Below, one piece after another: positions 43,717 through 52,701 of a stretch of DNA of 64,000 nucleotides. Every line of letters begins with the position of its first letter. Position 1 is the first letter of the stretch. Under the pieces are notes generated by a model that was not told where the DNA came from, did no database searches, and worked only from the letters and a program-made list of their open reading frames with translations. The stretch spans positions 62,001 through 126,000 of the forward strand of contig JACKNN010000007.1 of assembly GCA_024234855.1 (NCBI GenBank), read 5' to 3'. The stretch comes from Pseudomonadales bacterium (GTDB taxonomy: Bacteria > Pseudomonadota > Gammaproteobacteria > Pseudomonadales > Halieaceae). Both the position numbers and the translations under genes were made by a program.

Positions 43717-44463
43717 CTATTCGCTCGCCGGCACGGCGTGGTGGGAATTGAGGCGATAGCTGGGGATATAGCGCTCGCCCACGTGATCGGCGTGATCCCT
43801 GCCTATGGTCATGTAAGTGACCAGGCTGGCGCTGCCCAGGCCCAGGAAAAAAACAATGATGCCCCACATGGCAAACCTGAGCCGGCGCCGCATCGCTTTC
43901 GAGCCGGCGGCCGGGATAGGCGCCCATTTCATCGCCAGCCGATAGATGCCGATGCCCGCGTGCAGGTGCACCGCCACCAGCAGCAGCGCGTACAGGATCC
44001 AGAAACGGCCGCTCCAGATGCGATCGGAGGAGGCGTAGGGGCCGATGTTGTCGGGCTGCAGGAACACCACCAGCAAATGCGCCGAGGCGAGAAAGAACAT
44101 GGCGAACCCGGTCACCACCTGGACATACCACAAGGTGGTGTCGGCGTGGCGCATGGCGCCCATATGGGCACTGAACTGGCGGTATTGCCTGAGGCTGCCG
44201 GGAAACTTGCGCAGGGCCAGCACGGCGTGCACGGCAATCAGGCTGAAGATAATGGCGGCGACGCCGGAGACCAGCAGGGGATAGGGCTTGCCGAACAGGG
44301 GTTCGCCCTCGAACATTTTTGTCACCCAGTACATGGCATCCTTGCCCAGCAGGATGCTGGACTCGAACATCATGTGGCCCCAGATGAACAGCACCAGCAG
44401 CAGGCCGGTGAGGCTTTGCAGCAGATCCGCCCGGGCCGGTCCCCTGTCGAGTTGTCCCGTCAT
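43717..44463 (-). CDS. frdC: Di-haem cytochrome b subunit of type-B fumarate reductase/succinate dehydrogenase
   Basis: A 248-residue membrane anchor with five hydrophobic helices. Four histidines in helices match the axial ligands of two haem b groups: FIWGHMMFES, LIAVHAVLAL, FLASAHLLVVF and LLVAVHLHAGIGIYR. This single-chain five-helix form and the gene order C-A-B match the epsilonproteobacterial (Wolinella) and Bacillus type B complex, not the four-subunit sdhCDAB enzyme usual in gammaproteobacteria. Quinone (or quinol) reacts at this subunit. The position two residues before the fourth haem histidine is His (HLH) where Wolinella has the E-pathway glutamate, as I recall it. Confidence 0.9.
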   Translation of the reverse strand: MTGQLDRGPARADLLQSLTGLLLVLFIWGHMMFESSILLGKDAMYWVTKMFEGEPLFGKPYPLLVSGVAAIIFSLIAVHAVLALRKFPGSLRQYRQFSAHMGAMRHADTTLWYVQVVTGFAMFFLASAHLLVVFLQPDNIGPYASSDRIWSGRFWILYALLLVAVHLHAGIGIYRLAMKWAPIPAAGSKAMRRRLRFAMWGIIVFFLGLGSASLVTYMTIGRDHADHVGERYIPSYRLNSHHAVPASE

Positions 44464-44632
44464 TGTTCTGGTGGTTTCACTCCCGCAGTTTATGCAGCAA
44501 CGATACTAGCCCAGCGGCGCCCCGCCAACCTTGTTCTGGCGCAAGTATCGCTGGATTCGCGCCATAGGCCCCCGCCGCGTCCCTGGGGTACAATGGCCGT
44601 TTTCAACCATTCCAGCCCCGGGGTTTCAGCAC

Positions 44633-45622
<990 letters not shown>

Positions 45623-45633
45623 CGGCGCCGGCG

Positions 45634-46572
45634 TTGAACGGCCCGCACCGCCGTGCCCCGGTTCCCGCCCCGCAACCGGCGCTGACCGCGCTCGCCGCCA
45701 CGCCGGTGCTCGGCGTGAACCTGGCCAATACCACACTGCTGCGGCTCGACCAGGGCGGCGGCCTCGCCCCGGGCAACAAACACTTCAAACTCAGCGCCAA
45801 CCTTGACCGGGCCCGCCAACTGGGTGTCAGCCGCCTGGTCTCCTTCGGCGGCGCCTGGTCGAACCACCTGCACGCGCTGGCGGCGGTGGGCGCCGAGCAG
45901 GGTTTCGCAACAGTCGGCATCGTCCGCGGCGACGATGGCGTCGCTCCTACCGCCATGCTCGCCGATGCCCGCCGCTGGGGCATGCACATCGTCAACGTAT
46001 CCAGAACCCAATACCGCGATCGCCACGACCCCGCCTACCTCAACCGGCTGCGCGCGCGCTTCGCCCCCTGCCTGCTGATCCCCGAAGGCGGCGCCAACCC
46101 CGAGGGCGCGCGCGGCTGCATGGCCATCGCCGACCTGCTCAAGGCCCGGCCGCACACCGCCCGCCACATCCTGCTGCCGGTCGGCACCGGCACCACCCTG
46201 GCCGGCCTGGTGGCGGGGCTGGGTGCGGACTATGACATCACCGGTGTCGCGGCGCTCAGGGGCGCGGCGGATCTCGAGCAGCGGGTCGGCCAGGCGCTGG
46301 CATCCCTGCCCGGCGAATCCCGCGCGCGCTGGCGTATTCTCCACGACGCTCACTGCGGTGGCTTCGCCCGGGTCGATGCCGGGCTGCGCGCGTTCATGCT
46401 GGCCTTCGAAGCGGTACACGGTATCGCGTTGGAGCCGGTCTACACGGGCAAAATGCTGTACGCGATCTACCGGCGCCTGCGCAGCGGCGAGTGGCGTTCC
46501 GATGTGCCGCTGCTGGCGATTCACACCGGTGGGTTGCAGGGGCGGCGGGGGTACGGGTGGCTGGGCGGGTGA
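45634..46572 (+). CDS. PLP-dependent enzyme, ACC deaminase/D-cysteine desulfhydrase family
   Basis: A 312-residue PLP enzyme of tryptophan-synthase-beta fold. The PLP lysine is in GNKHFKL near residue 50, the substrate loop is FGGAWSNHLHAL, and the phosphate-binding loop is LPVGTGTTLAGL. No in-frame ATG exists before the conserved start; TTG at 45634, 12 bases after the lipA stop, is the best choice, while a GTG at 45706 would cut into the fold. Possible reactions are deamination of 1-aminocyclopropane-1-carboxylate or desulfhydration of D-cysteine. It is probably translated from the lipA mRNA. Confidence 0.82.
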   Translation: MNGPHRRAPVPAPQPALTALAATPVLGVNLANTTLLRLDQGGGLAPGNKHFKLSANLDRARQLGVSRLVSFGGAWSNHLHALAAVGAEQGFATVGIVRGDDGVAPTAMLADARRWGMHIVNVSRTQYRDRHDPAYLNRLRARFAPCLLIPEGGANPEGARGCMAIADLLKARPHTARHILLPVGTGTTLAGLVAGLGADYDITGVAALRGAADLEQRVGQALASLPGESRARWRILHDAHCGGFARVDAGLRAFMLAFEAVHGIALEPVYTGKMLYAIYRRLRSGEWRSDVPLLAIHTGGLQGRRGYGWLGG

Positions 46573-46573
46573 G

Positions 46574-47314
46574 CTACATCTTCGCGATCACCCTATCGGG
46601 CAACCACTTCATCACCTGCGCCACCAGCGTCCAGGGCCACGGCGGCACATAGCGGAAGCCCACCTTGCGCTCGATCAGGTCCACCATAATGCCCGTGCCC
46701 TTCTGCGCGGTGACCAGGAACGGCCGGTTGGCGATGGAGCGGTTCAGATCCGTGTCGATATAACCCGGGGCCAGGTCCGTCACCACGATCCCGTCGCGCT
46801 TCGTCTCCAGGCGCACCGACTCCAGGTAGCGGCTGAACGCCGCCTTGGTCGCGCAGTAGGCGCCCTGGCCGCGCACACCGCGCACGGCCGCCACTGAGCT
46901 GATGCCCACCAGCTGGCCGCGACCCTGGGCGCGGAACAATGCCACCGCCGCCTCGGACGTGGCGATGGCGCCGGTCAGGTTGACGTCGATGGTCTGGCGC
47001 ATGAGATCGAAATGGCCCTTGCCGACCTGCGCGTTGAAGGCCACGCCGGCATTGACCACGATAATATCGAGGCCGTCGAGCTGCTCGGCGCAGCGCCGGA
47101 TCACCCCGGCGATGGCGTCGTAGTCGGTGACATCGAGGGTTGCCAGGACGATCTGGGGGGCCGTGCCGGCCAGATCGGCGCCGAGGCGGTCGAGCTCTTC
47201 CTGTTTGCGGCCGGTGAGGGCCAGCCGGTAACCCCGGGCAGCGAAGTGGCGGGCGAGGTTTTCACCCAGGCCGCGGGTGGCGCCGGTTATCAGTACCGAT
47301 TTCGCTGTGTTCAT
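46574..47314 (-). CDS. SDR-family oxidoreductase
   Basis: A 246-residue SDR: TGATRGLGENLARHF, VVNAGVAF, SSVAAV and YCATKAAF. The ATG at 47314 is chosen because the Rossmann motif follows after seven residues; a longer frame to 47551 overlaps the nadK promoter and start and is not real. It ends 2 bp after the convergent PLP gene. The C-terminus (YVPPWPWTLVAQVMKWLPDRV) is hydrophobic and might contact membranes. Specificity is unknown. Confidence 0.9.
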   Translation of the reverse strand: MNTAKSVLITGATRGLGENLARHFAARGYRLALTGRKQEELDRLGADLAGTAPQIVLATLDVTDYDAIAGVIRRCAEQLDGLDIIVVNAGVAFNAQVGKGHFDLMRQTIDVNLTGAIATSEAAVALFRAQGRGQLVGISSVAAVRGVRGQGAYCATKAAFSRYLESVRLETKRDGIVVTDLAPGYIDTDLNRSIANRPFLVTAQKGTGIMVDLIERKVGFRYVPPWPWTLVAQVMKWLPDRVIAKM

Positions 47315-47507
47315 GGTCTCTCCTGGGTTGCCGGCCGCCGGTGTGCCGGCCAGTCGTGGGGTAAGGAAAAAACCGCATTGTTCCAGACCATCCCGGTCCA
47401 GGCCAGCGCTTTCACTGCCGGAGTCCGCCCGACTAATGCCGACATCGCTGCGCTTTTCCGGCGCTTTCGTGGTTATAATACCCGCCATTGAGGGGGCGGG
47501 GCGCGAG

Positions 47508-48392
47508 ATGCAGTCAGCGTTTAAGAGAATCGGCCTGGTCGGGCGCAGCAAGCAGTCCGGCCTGCGCGAGGTCGTGCACGAGTTGCTGGCACTGCTGGAA
47601 CAACGCCAGGTCGAGGTGGTGCTGGAAGACCGCCTGGGCGAGCTGGTGGACGACAGCAGTCACCCCCTGGCCAGCTGCGACGAGATCGGCCAGTCGGTCG
47701 ACCTGGTGATCGTGGTCGGCGGCGACGGCAGCCTGCTCAGCGCCGCCCGCACGCTCGCCAAGTACGATACGCCGGTACTCGGTGTCAATCGCGGTCGCCT
47801 GGGGTTTCTCACGGATATCATGCCCGACGAGGTGTGCAGCCAGGTGCCGGCGGTACTCGACGGCCAGTACGAGCGCGAGCAGCGCTTCCTGCTCGACGCC
47901 CGGGTGTACCGCGGTGGCAAGGTGGTGGGCCATGCCGACGCTCTCAACGATGTGGTGGTGAACTCCGGCACCTCGGCCCAGATGATCGAATTCGAGTTGT
48001 ATATCAACGACAGTTTCGTCTACCGGCAGCGGGCCGACGGCCTGATCGTCTCCACCCCCACCGGCTCGACCGCCTACTCGCTCTCCGGCGGCGGCCCCAT
48101 CATGCACCCGACCCTCGACGCGGTGGTGCTGGTGCCAATGTTTCCCCACGCGCTCAGCAGCCGCCCCATCGTGGTGGAGGGCAATTCGCAGATCCGCATC
48201 GACATCCTGGCGCGCAATCGCATTCATCCCCCGGTGACCTGCGACGGCCAGGTCAACATGACCGCCCGGCCGGGCGACTCGGTCCATATCTGCAAGAAGG
48301 GCCACCGCCTGACCCTGCTGCATCCGCTGGGTCACAGTTTTTACGCCAGTTGCAGGGACAAGCTGCGCTGGGGCGACGCGCTGGTCAATTGA
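47508..48392 (+). CDS. nadK: NAD kinase
   Basis: A 294-residue NAD kinase that makes NADP from NAD and ATP. The GGDG motif (VVVGGDGSLL near residue 70), the NE/D-region ALNDVVV and the glycine-rich TGSTAYSLSGGGPI are intact. The start at 47508 is chosen because the longer frame runs into the promoter region. Its TGA shares the A with the ATG of the rhomboid gene (TGATG), so translation is coupled. Cytoplasmic and essential in most bacteria. Confidence 0.96.
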   Translation: MQSAFKRIGLVGRSKQSGLREVVHELLALLEQRQVEVVLEDRLGELVDDSSHPLASCDEIGQSVDLVIVVGGDGSLLSAARTLAKYDTPVLGVNRGRLGFLTDIMPDEVCSQVPAVLDGQYEREQRFLLDARVYRGGKVVGHADALNDVVVNSGTSAQMIEFELYINDSFVYRQRADGLIVSTPTGSTAYSLSGGGPIMHPTLDAVVLVPMFPHALSSRPIVVEGNSQIRIDILARNRIHPPVTCDGQVNMTARPGDSVHICKKGHRLTLLHPLGHSFYASCRDKLRWGDALVN

Positions 48393-49249
48393 TGTCGGAT
48401 CTTCACCCCGCCCTGACCACCGGCCTCGACGAAGACCTGTTGCCCCTGAGCGCCCTGCTGCAACAGCGCGGCGTGGCGCACCGGATTTTCGAGGAGAACG
48501 GCCAACAGGTGCTGGTGGTGGCGCGCCCCGAGCAGGCGCCCCAGGTGCTGGCCCTGTACCGGGCCTGGCGCGCCGGCGAGGTACGTATCGATTTGCAGCG
48601 GCGGGGCCGCGTGCCGCCGCTGGTGACCACCGGCAGCTGGCGCACGGTGCCGGTCACCGCGCTGCTGATCGCCGGCAGCATCGCCTGCTTCGGCCTGTTT
48701 TACCTGGGCGTTTACAACTGGATGGGCTACCTGACGTTCACCCCCTTCGAGCTGGTGGATGGCAAGCCGGTTTTTTCCAGTATCGGCGGCCAGTACTGGC
48801 GGCTGGTGACGCCGGCCTTCCTCCATTTCGGCTGGCTGCATATTGTGTTTAACAGCCTGTGGCTGTGGGAACTGGGGCGCAAGGTCGAGCGGGTGATGGG
48901 GCACTTGAACATGTTCGGCCTGTTCCTGGTGATCGCCATGGTGTCCAATTTCAGCCAGTATGCCTTTGGCGGCCCCGGCCTGTTCGGTGGCATGTCGGGC
49001 GTGGTCTATGGCCTGCTGGGTTTTTCCTGGGTCGCGCCCATGCTGCAGCCGGCCTGGCGCATCCAGCCATCGCCCACGCTGATGCTGTTCATGGTGGGCT
49101 GGCTGGTGCTGTGCCTGGTGGGGGTGGTCGAGGGCCTGGGCTTCGGCGCCATCGCCAACGCGGCCCACCTCGGTGGCCTGCTCGGCGGCGCGGTGTTGGG
49201 TGTGCTGTTTGGCATGCTGTCGGCAGGGAAAAAAGGGGAGGATGAATGA
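48392..49249 (+). CDS. Rhomboid-family intramembrane serine protease
   Basis: A 285-residue membrane protein. An N-terminal cytoplasmic domain of about 85 residues is followed by at least six hydrophobic helices. The catalytic serine is in GMSGVVYG (GxSG), the catalytic histidine in ANAAHLGGL, and the first-loop WRLVTPAFLHFGWLH matches the rhomboid signature with WR and HxxxH-like residues. It is coupled to nadK upstream and to the GGDEF/EAL gene downstream (ATGA overlap). Substrates are unknown. Confidence 0.92.
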   Translation: MSDLHPALTTGLDEDLLPLSALLQQRGVAHRIFEENGQQVLVVARPEQAPQVLALYRAWRAGEVRIDLQRRGRVPPLVTTGSWRTVPVTALLIAGSIACFGLFYLGVYNWMGYLTFTPFELVDGKPVFSSIGGQYWRLVTPAFLHFGWLHIVFNSLWLWELGRKVERVMGHLNMFGLFLVIAMVSNFSQYAFGGPGLFGGMSGVVYGLLGFSWVAPMLQPAWRIQPSPTLMLFMVGWLVLCLVGVVEGLGFGAIANAAHLGGLLGGAVLGVLFGMLSAGKKGEDE

Positions 49250-51558
49250 CGATAGCGGGCAAGATTAATGTGCTGTTCATCGCCACGGCGCTGGCCCTGG
49301 TGCTGGCGTTCGCCGGGTTCACGGCTTTTCGCGAGTACCAGTTCGCGCTCGATCGGGTAGTGGATCTTGCCCTGGCCGAAGCCGCGGGCCAGCCGGAGCT
49401 GCAGGTCGACCTGTACCGGCGCGAGGACGCCCGCCTGCAGCGGGCGCTGGCGTCGTTTCTGGCGTTGCCGGCCGTTAATTCCGCGGTCGCCCGCGACGGG
49501 CTGGGCGAGGCGCTGGCGCGGCGCGAGGACAGCAACGGCAGCGGCGCATCGCAGCCGCCCTTCAAGCTGCTGCGCGGCGATGTGGCGGCGGCGGAGCCCC
49601 ACCTGCTGGCGCTGGACGCGGCGCTGGCGCCGGCGGATACCGGTCTGTGGGCCGCCTGGCGATACACCGACCTGCCCATGTACCTGACGCTGCCGGTGTT
49701 CACCGCCGTCAATCCCGGCCAGCGCGGACTGACCCCGCAGGATTTCTTCGTGGCCCAGGCCGACCCCGAGGCAAATGCCAGCCAGCGGGTGATCGGCTAC
49801 CTGCAGCTGGAAATATCCCGGGCCGACCTGCTCGCGGGTATCTGGCCCGACGTGCAAAGGGTGTTCACGGTCGGCCTCGGCCTGTCTGCCCTGTGTGCAC
49901 TGGTGGTGGCCCTGGTGACCCGCCGCATCACCCGCGACCTGGCGCGGCTGTCGCGGTTTGCCGACGAGGCGGCCTCGGGCAAGCTGGAGACGCCGGTGGA
50001 TATGGGCGCCAGCAGCGAGTTCAAGGACATCGCCCATGTCCTCAACAGCCTGATCGGCGGCTTCGCCCGCCTGCGCAGGGAAGTCGATACCGAGCAGCAC
50101 CTGCTCAACATGAAAGTCGACGAGCGCACCAGCCAGTTGTCCAGTCGCGACCAGGCGTTGAACAAGGCGGCGGAGGAGATCACCGAGACCCGCACCCGGC
50201 TGCAGCAACTGGCCTATTACGATAACCTCACGGCCCTGCCCAATCGCCAGTTGTTCACCGAGCAGCTCGACCTGCTGCTGGGCCTGAACCAGCGCAACGG
50301 CCACACCCTGGCGCTGTTGTTCCTCAATCTCGACAACTTCAAGCGCATCAACGAGTCGCTGGGCTACAGCGCCGGCGACCAGGTGCTGCTGGAGGTGGGC
50401 AAGCGCCTGGCCGACAGCGTGCGCGAGAGCGACCCGGTGGCGCACTACGTGGACGGCGAGCACCGCATCGACGTCTCGCGCCTGGGCGGCGACGAATTCA
50501 CCGTGATTCTCAACCAGCTCGACTCCGTCAACTCCGCCGGGGTGGTCTCCCGGCGCCTGCTGGAGGCCTTGCAGCGGCCGATGATCATCGACGGCCAGGA
50601 AGTGGTGGTGAGTCCCAGTATCGGTGTGGCCATCGCGCCCAGGGACGGCACCAACGTGGAAATCCTGTTGCGGGCCGCCGGGGTCGCCATGCACCACGCC
50701 AAGGAGTCGGTGCGGGAGAAGGTGCTGTTTTTCAGCCAGCACATGGACGCCACCGGCGTGGGCCGGCTCAAGCTGGAGTCGGAGCTGCGCCGCGCGGTGG
50801 AGCGCAAGCAACTGGTGCTGCACTACCAGCCCCAGGTGAATACCCTGACCGGGGCGGTGGCGGGCGCCGAGGCCCTGCTGCGCTGGGATCACCCGGAGCA
50901 CGGCATGATTCCGCCGTTCCAGTTCATTCCCCTGGCGGAGGAGATCGGCGTGATCGGCGAGCTGGGTGACTGGGTGCTGGCGGAGGCCTGCCGCCAGATG
51001 AAGGCCTTCGACGAGCAGGGTTTGACCCTGCCGCGGGTGGCGGTGAACGTCTCGGCCTTCCAGTTCACCGCGGCGTTTTGCGACAGCGTCAGGGCCATCC
51101 TGCAGCAGCACGGGCTGCCGGCGTCCCGGCTGGAACTGGGCCTGAGCGAAGACATCCTGATGGACCAGGACCGGGACACCAACCAGAGCCTGCGCGAGCT
51201 CAAGGCCCTGGGCGTGCATCTGTCGGTGGATGATTTCGGCACCCGCTACGCGCCGCTGAGCTATCTCAGTCACTTCTCGCTGGACGAGCTGAAAATCGAC
51301 CGCAGCTTCGTGGTCGATTGCGATCGCAATGACAACAATGCCCGGCTGGTGATCGCCATTATCTCGATGGCCAGCAGCCTGGGGCTGGGCGTGGTGGCCG
51401 AGGGCGTGGAAACCGAGGAGCAGTACCGCTTCCTGATCGACAAGGGCGCCACCGTGATCCAGGGTTACCTGTTCAGCAAGCCGGTGCCGGCGGCGGAGCT
51501 GCAGCAGATGCTGGCCCCCTGGCATTTCATGGCACAGCTGCAGCGCATCCAGGCCTGA
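49246..51558 (+). CDS. Membrane GGDEF-EAL c-di-GMP protein
   Basis: A 770-residue inner-membrane sensor. A first transmembrane helix (about residues 7-25), a periplasmic domain, a second helix (near 205-225), a HAMP-like linker and a coiled coil lead to the GGDEF domain (YDNLTALPNRQLF, then LGGDEFTVIL, near residue 410) and the EAL domain (GAEALLRWDHPEH). The EAL catalytic set EAL, N in NVSAFQF, E in LGLSEDIL, DD and LKID is kept, but the loop DDFGTGYSS reads DDFGTRYAP. Both synthesis and breakdown of c-di-GMP are possible. Between the GGDEF helix and the GGDEF motif there is a roughly 10-residue insertion (DPVAHYVDGE). Confidence 0.92.
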   Translation: MTIAGKINVLFIATALALVLAFAGFTAFREYQFALDRVVDLALAEAAGQPELQVDLYRREDARLQRALASFLALPAVNSAVARDGLGEALARREDSNGSGASQPPFKLLRGDVAAAEPHLLALDAALAPADTGLWAAWRYTDLPMYLTLPVFTAVNPGQRGLTPQDFFVAQADPEANASQRVIGYLQLEISRADLLAGIWPDVQRVFTVGLGLSALCALVVALVTRRITRDLARLSRFADEAASGKLETPVDMGASSEFKDIAHVLNSLIGGFARLRREVDTEQHLLNMKVDERTSQLSSRDQALNKAAEEITETRTRLQQLAYYDNLTALPNRQLFTEQLDLLLGLNQRNGHTLALLFLNLDNFKRINESLGYSAGDQVLLEVGKRLADSVRESDPVAHYVDGEHRIDVSRLGGDEFTVILNQLDSVNSAGVVSRRLLEALQRPMIIDGQEVVVSPSIGVAIAPRDGTNVEILLRAAGVAMHHAKESVREKVLFFSQHMDATGVGRLKLESELRRAVERKQLVLHYQPQVNTLTGAVAGAEALLRWDHPEHGMIPPFQFIPLAEEIGVIGELGDWVLAEACRQMKAFDEQGLTLPRVAVNVSAFQFTAAFCDSVRAILQQHGLPASRLELGLSEDILMDQDRDTNQSLRELKALGVHLSVDDFGTRYAPLSYLSHFSLDELKIDRSFVVDCDRNDNNARLVIAIISMASSLGLGVVAEGVETEEQYRFLIDKGATVIQGYLFSKPVPAAELQQMLAPWHFMAQLQRIQA

Positions 51559-51571
51559 GGGCGGTATCGAT

Positions 51572-51835
51572 ATGGATTACCGGCAACTGATCGACACCAT
51601 GACGCCCGCGACCTACCGCAGCCTCCGGCGCGCGGTGGAACTGGGCAAGTGGCCCGACGGCAAGCCGTTAACGCCGGCCCAGCGCGGCGAGGCGCTGCAG
51701 GCGATTATCGCCTGGGGCGAGCTGCACCTGCCGCCGAACGAACGGGTGGGCTTTATCGACAAGGGCCACAAGGCCGGCGACAGCTGTGACGAGCCGCCGG
51801 AAACCCCATTGACGTGGCGGGATGATGCGCAGTGA
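51572..51835 (+). CDS. YeaC-like DUF1315 protein
   Basis: An 87-residue protein of the YeaC/DUF1315 family, common in gammaproteobacteria and of unknown function. The family pattern LIDTMTPATYRSLRRAVELGKWPDG followed by LTPAQRGEALQAIIAW is complete. It is coupled to the next gene by a GTGA overlap. Confidence 0.9.
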   Translation: MDYRQLIDTMTPATYRSLRRAVELGKWPDGKPLTPAQRGEALQAIIAWGELHLPPNERVGFIDKGHKAGDSCDEPPETPLTWRDDAQ

Positions 51836-52665
51836 GTGAGCTGCTGGCCGCGGGCCCCGTGGAGAAAATGCGCACCGCCCTGGCGGACCCGGTGCAGTAC
51901 GCCCTGCGGCTGGGCGAGCACGAAATCCCCATGAACCAGTACCTGGGCCAGCGGCTGGAGTTGCACTACAGCGGCGCTATCAACTGCATGCACTGCGGCC
52001 GCAAGACCGCCAAGAGCTTCAACCAGGGCTACTGCTATCCCTGCTTCAAGCGCCTGGCCCAGTGCGACAGCTGCATCATGAGCCCGGAAAAATGCCACTA
52101 CGCCGCCGGCACCTGTCGCGAGCCCGAGTGGGGCGAGCAGCACTGCATGATCGACCACTTCGTCTACCTGTCCAACACCTCGGGCCTGAAGGTCGGCATC
52201 ACCCGCGGCAGCCAGGTGCCCACCCGCTGGATGGACCAGGGCGCCACCCAGGCGCAGGCCATCTTCCGGGTCGATACCCGCCTGCACTCCGGCCTGGTGG
52301 AGACCGTGTTCAAGCAGCACATCGCCGACAAGACCAACTGGCAGGCCATGCTCAAGGGCGAGGCCGAAGCGGTCGACCTGGAGGGGGCGCGGGTGCGCCT
52401 GCTGGCCGAGTGCGCCGGCGAGATCGATGCGCTGCAACAGCAGTTCGGCCTGCAGGCGATTACCGTGCTGGAGGGGCAGCCGCAAACGCTGATCCGCTAC
52501 CCCGTGCTGGAGTACCCGAAGAAGGTGAGCTCATTCAACCTCGACAAAGTGCCCCGTGCCGGCGGCATCCTGCTCGGCATCAAGGGCCAGTACCTGATCT
52601 TTGACGCCGGCGTGATCAATATGCGCAAATACGGCGGCTACCAGCTATCCTTATCCATTGGATGA
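51832..52665 (+). CDS. DUF2797 protein
   Basis: A 277-residue protein of the DUF2797 family. It starts with GTG, overlapping the previous stop. It holds a zinc-ribbon-like cysteine cluster (CMHCGRKT, CYPCFKR, CDSC, CHYAAGTC) at residues about 45-100, followed by a segment VYLSNTSGLKVGITR that resembles the start of GIY-YIG nuclease domains. Function is not established. It sits in the yeaC - pepN run. Confidence 0.88.
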   Translation: MSELLAAGPVEKMRTALADPVQYALRLGEHEIPMNQYLGQRLELHYSGAINCMHCGRKTAKSFNQGYCYPCFKRLAQCDSCIMSPEKCHYAAGTCREPEWGEQHCMIDHFVYLSNTSGLKVGITRGSQVPTRWMDQGATQAQAIFRVDTRLHSGLVETVFKQHIADKTNWQAMLKGEAEAVDLEGARVRLLAECAGEIDALQQQFGLQAITVLEGQPQTLIRYPVLEYPKKVSSFNLDKVPRAGGILLGIKGQYLIFDAGVINMRKYGGYQLSLSIG

Positions 52666-52701
52666 CCTGCGCCCCGGCGCCACCCGATACCAGGACCCAG
52701 C

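Noticed and set aside
49006..51525. 839-codon minus-strand frame
   Set aside because: Antisense shadow of the rhomboid and GGDEF/EAL genes, rich in Gln, His and Ala as shadows of GC-rich genes are.
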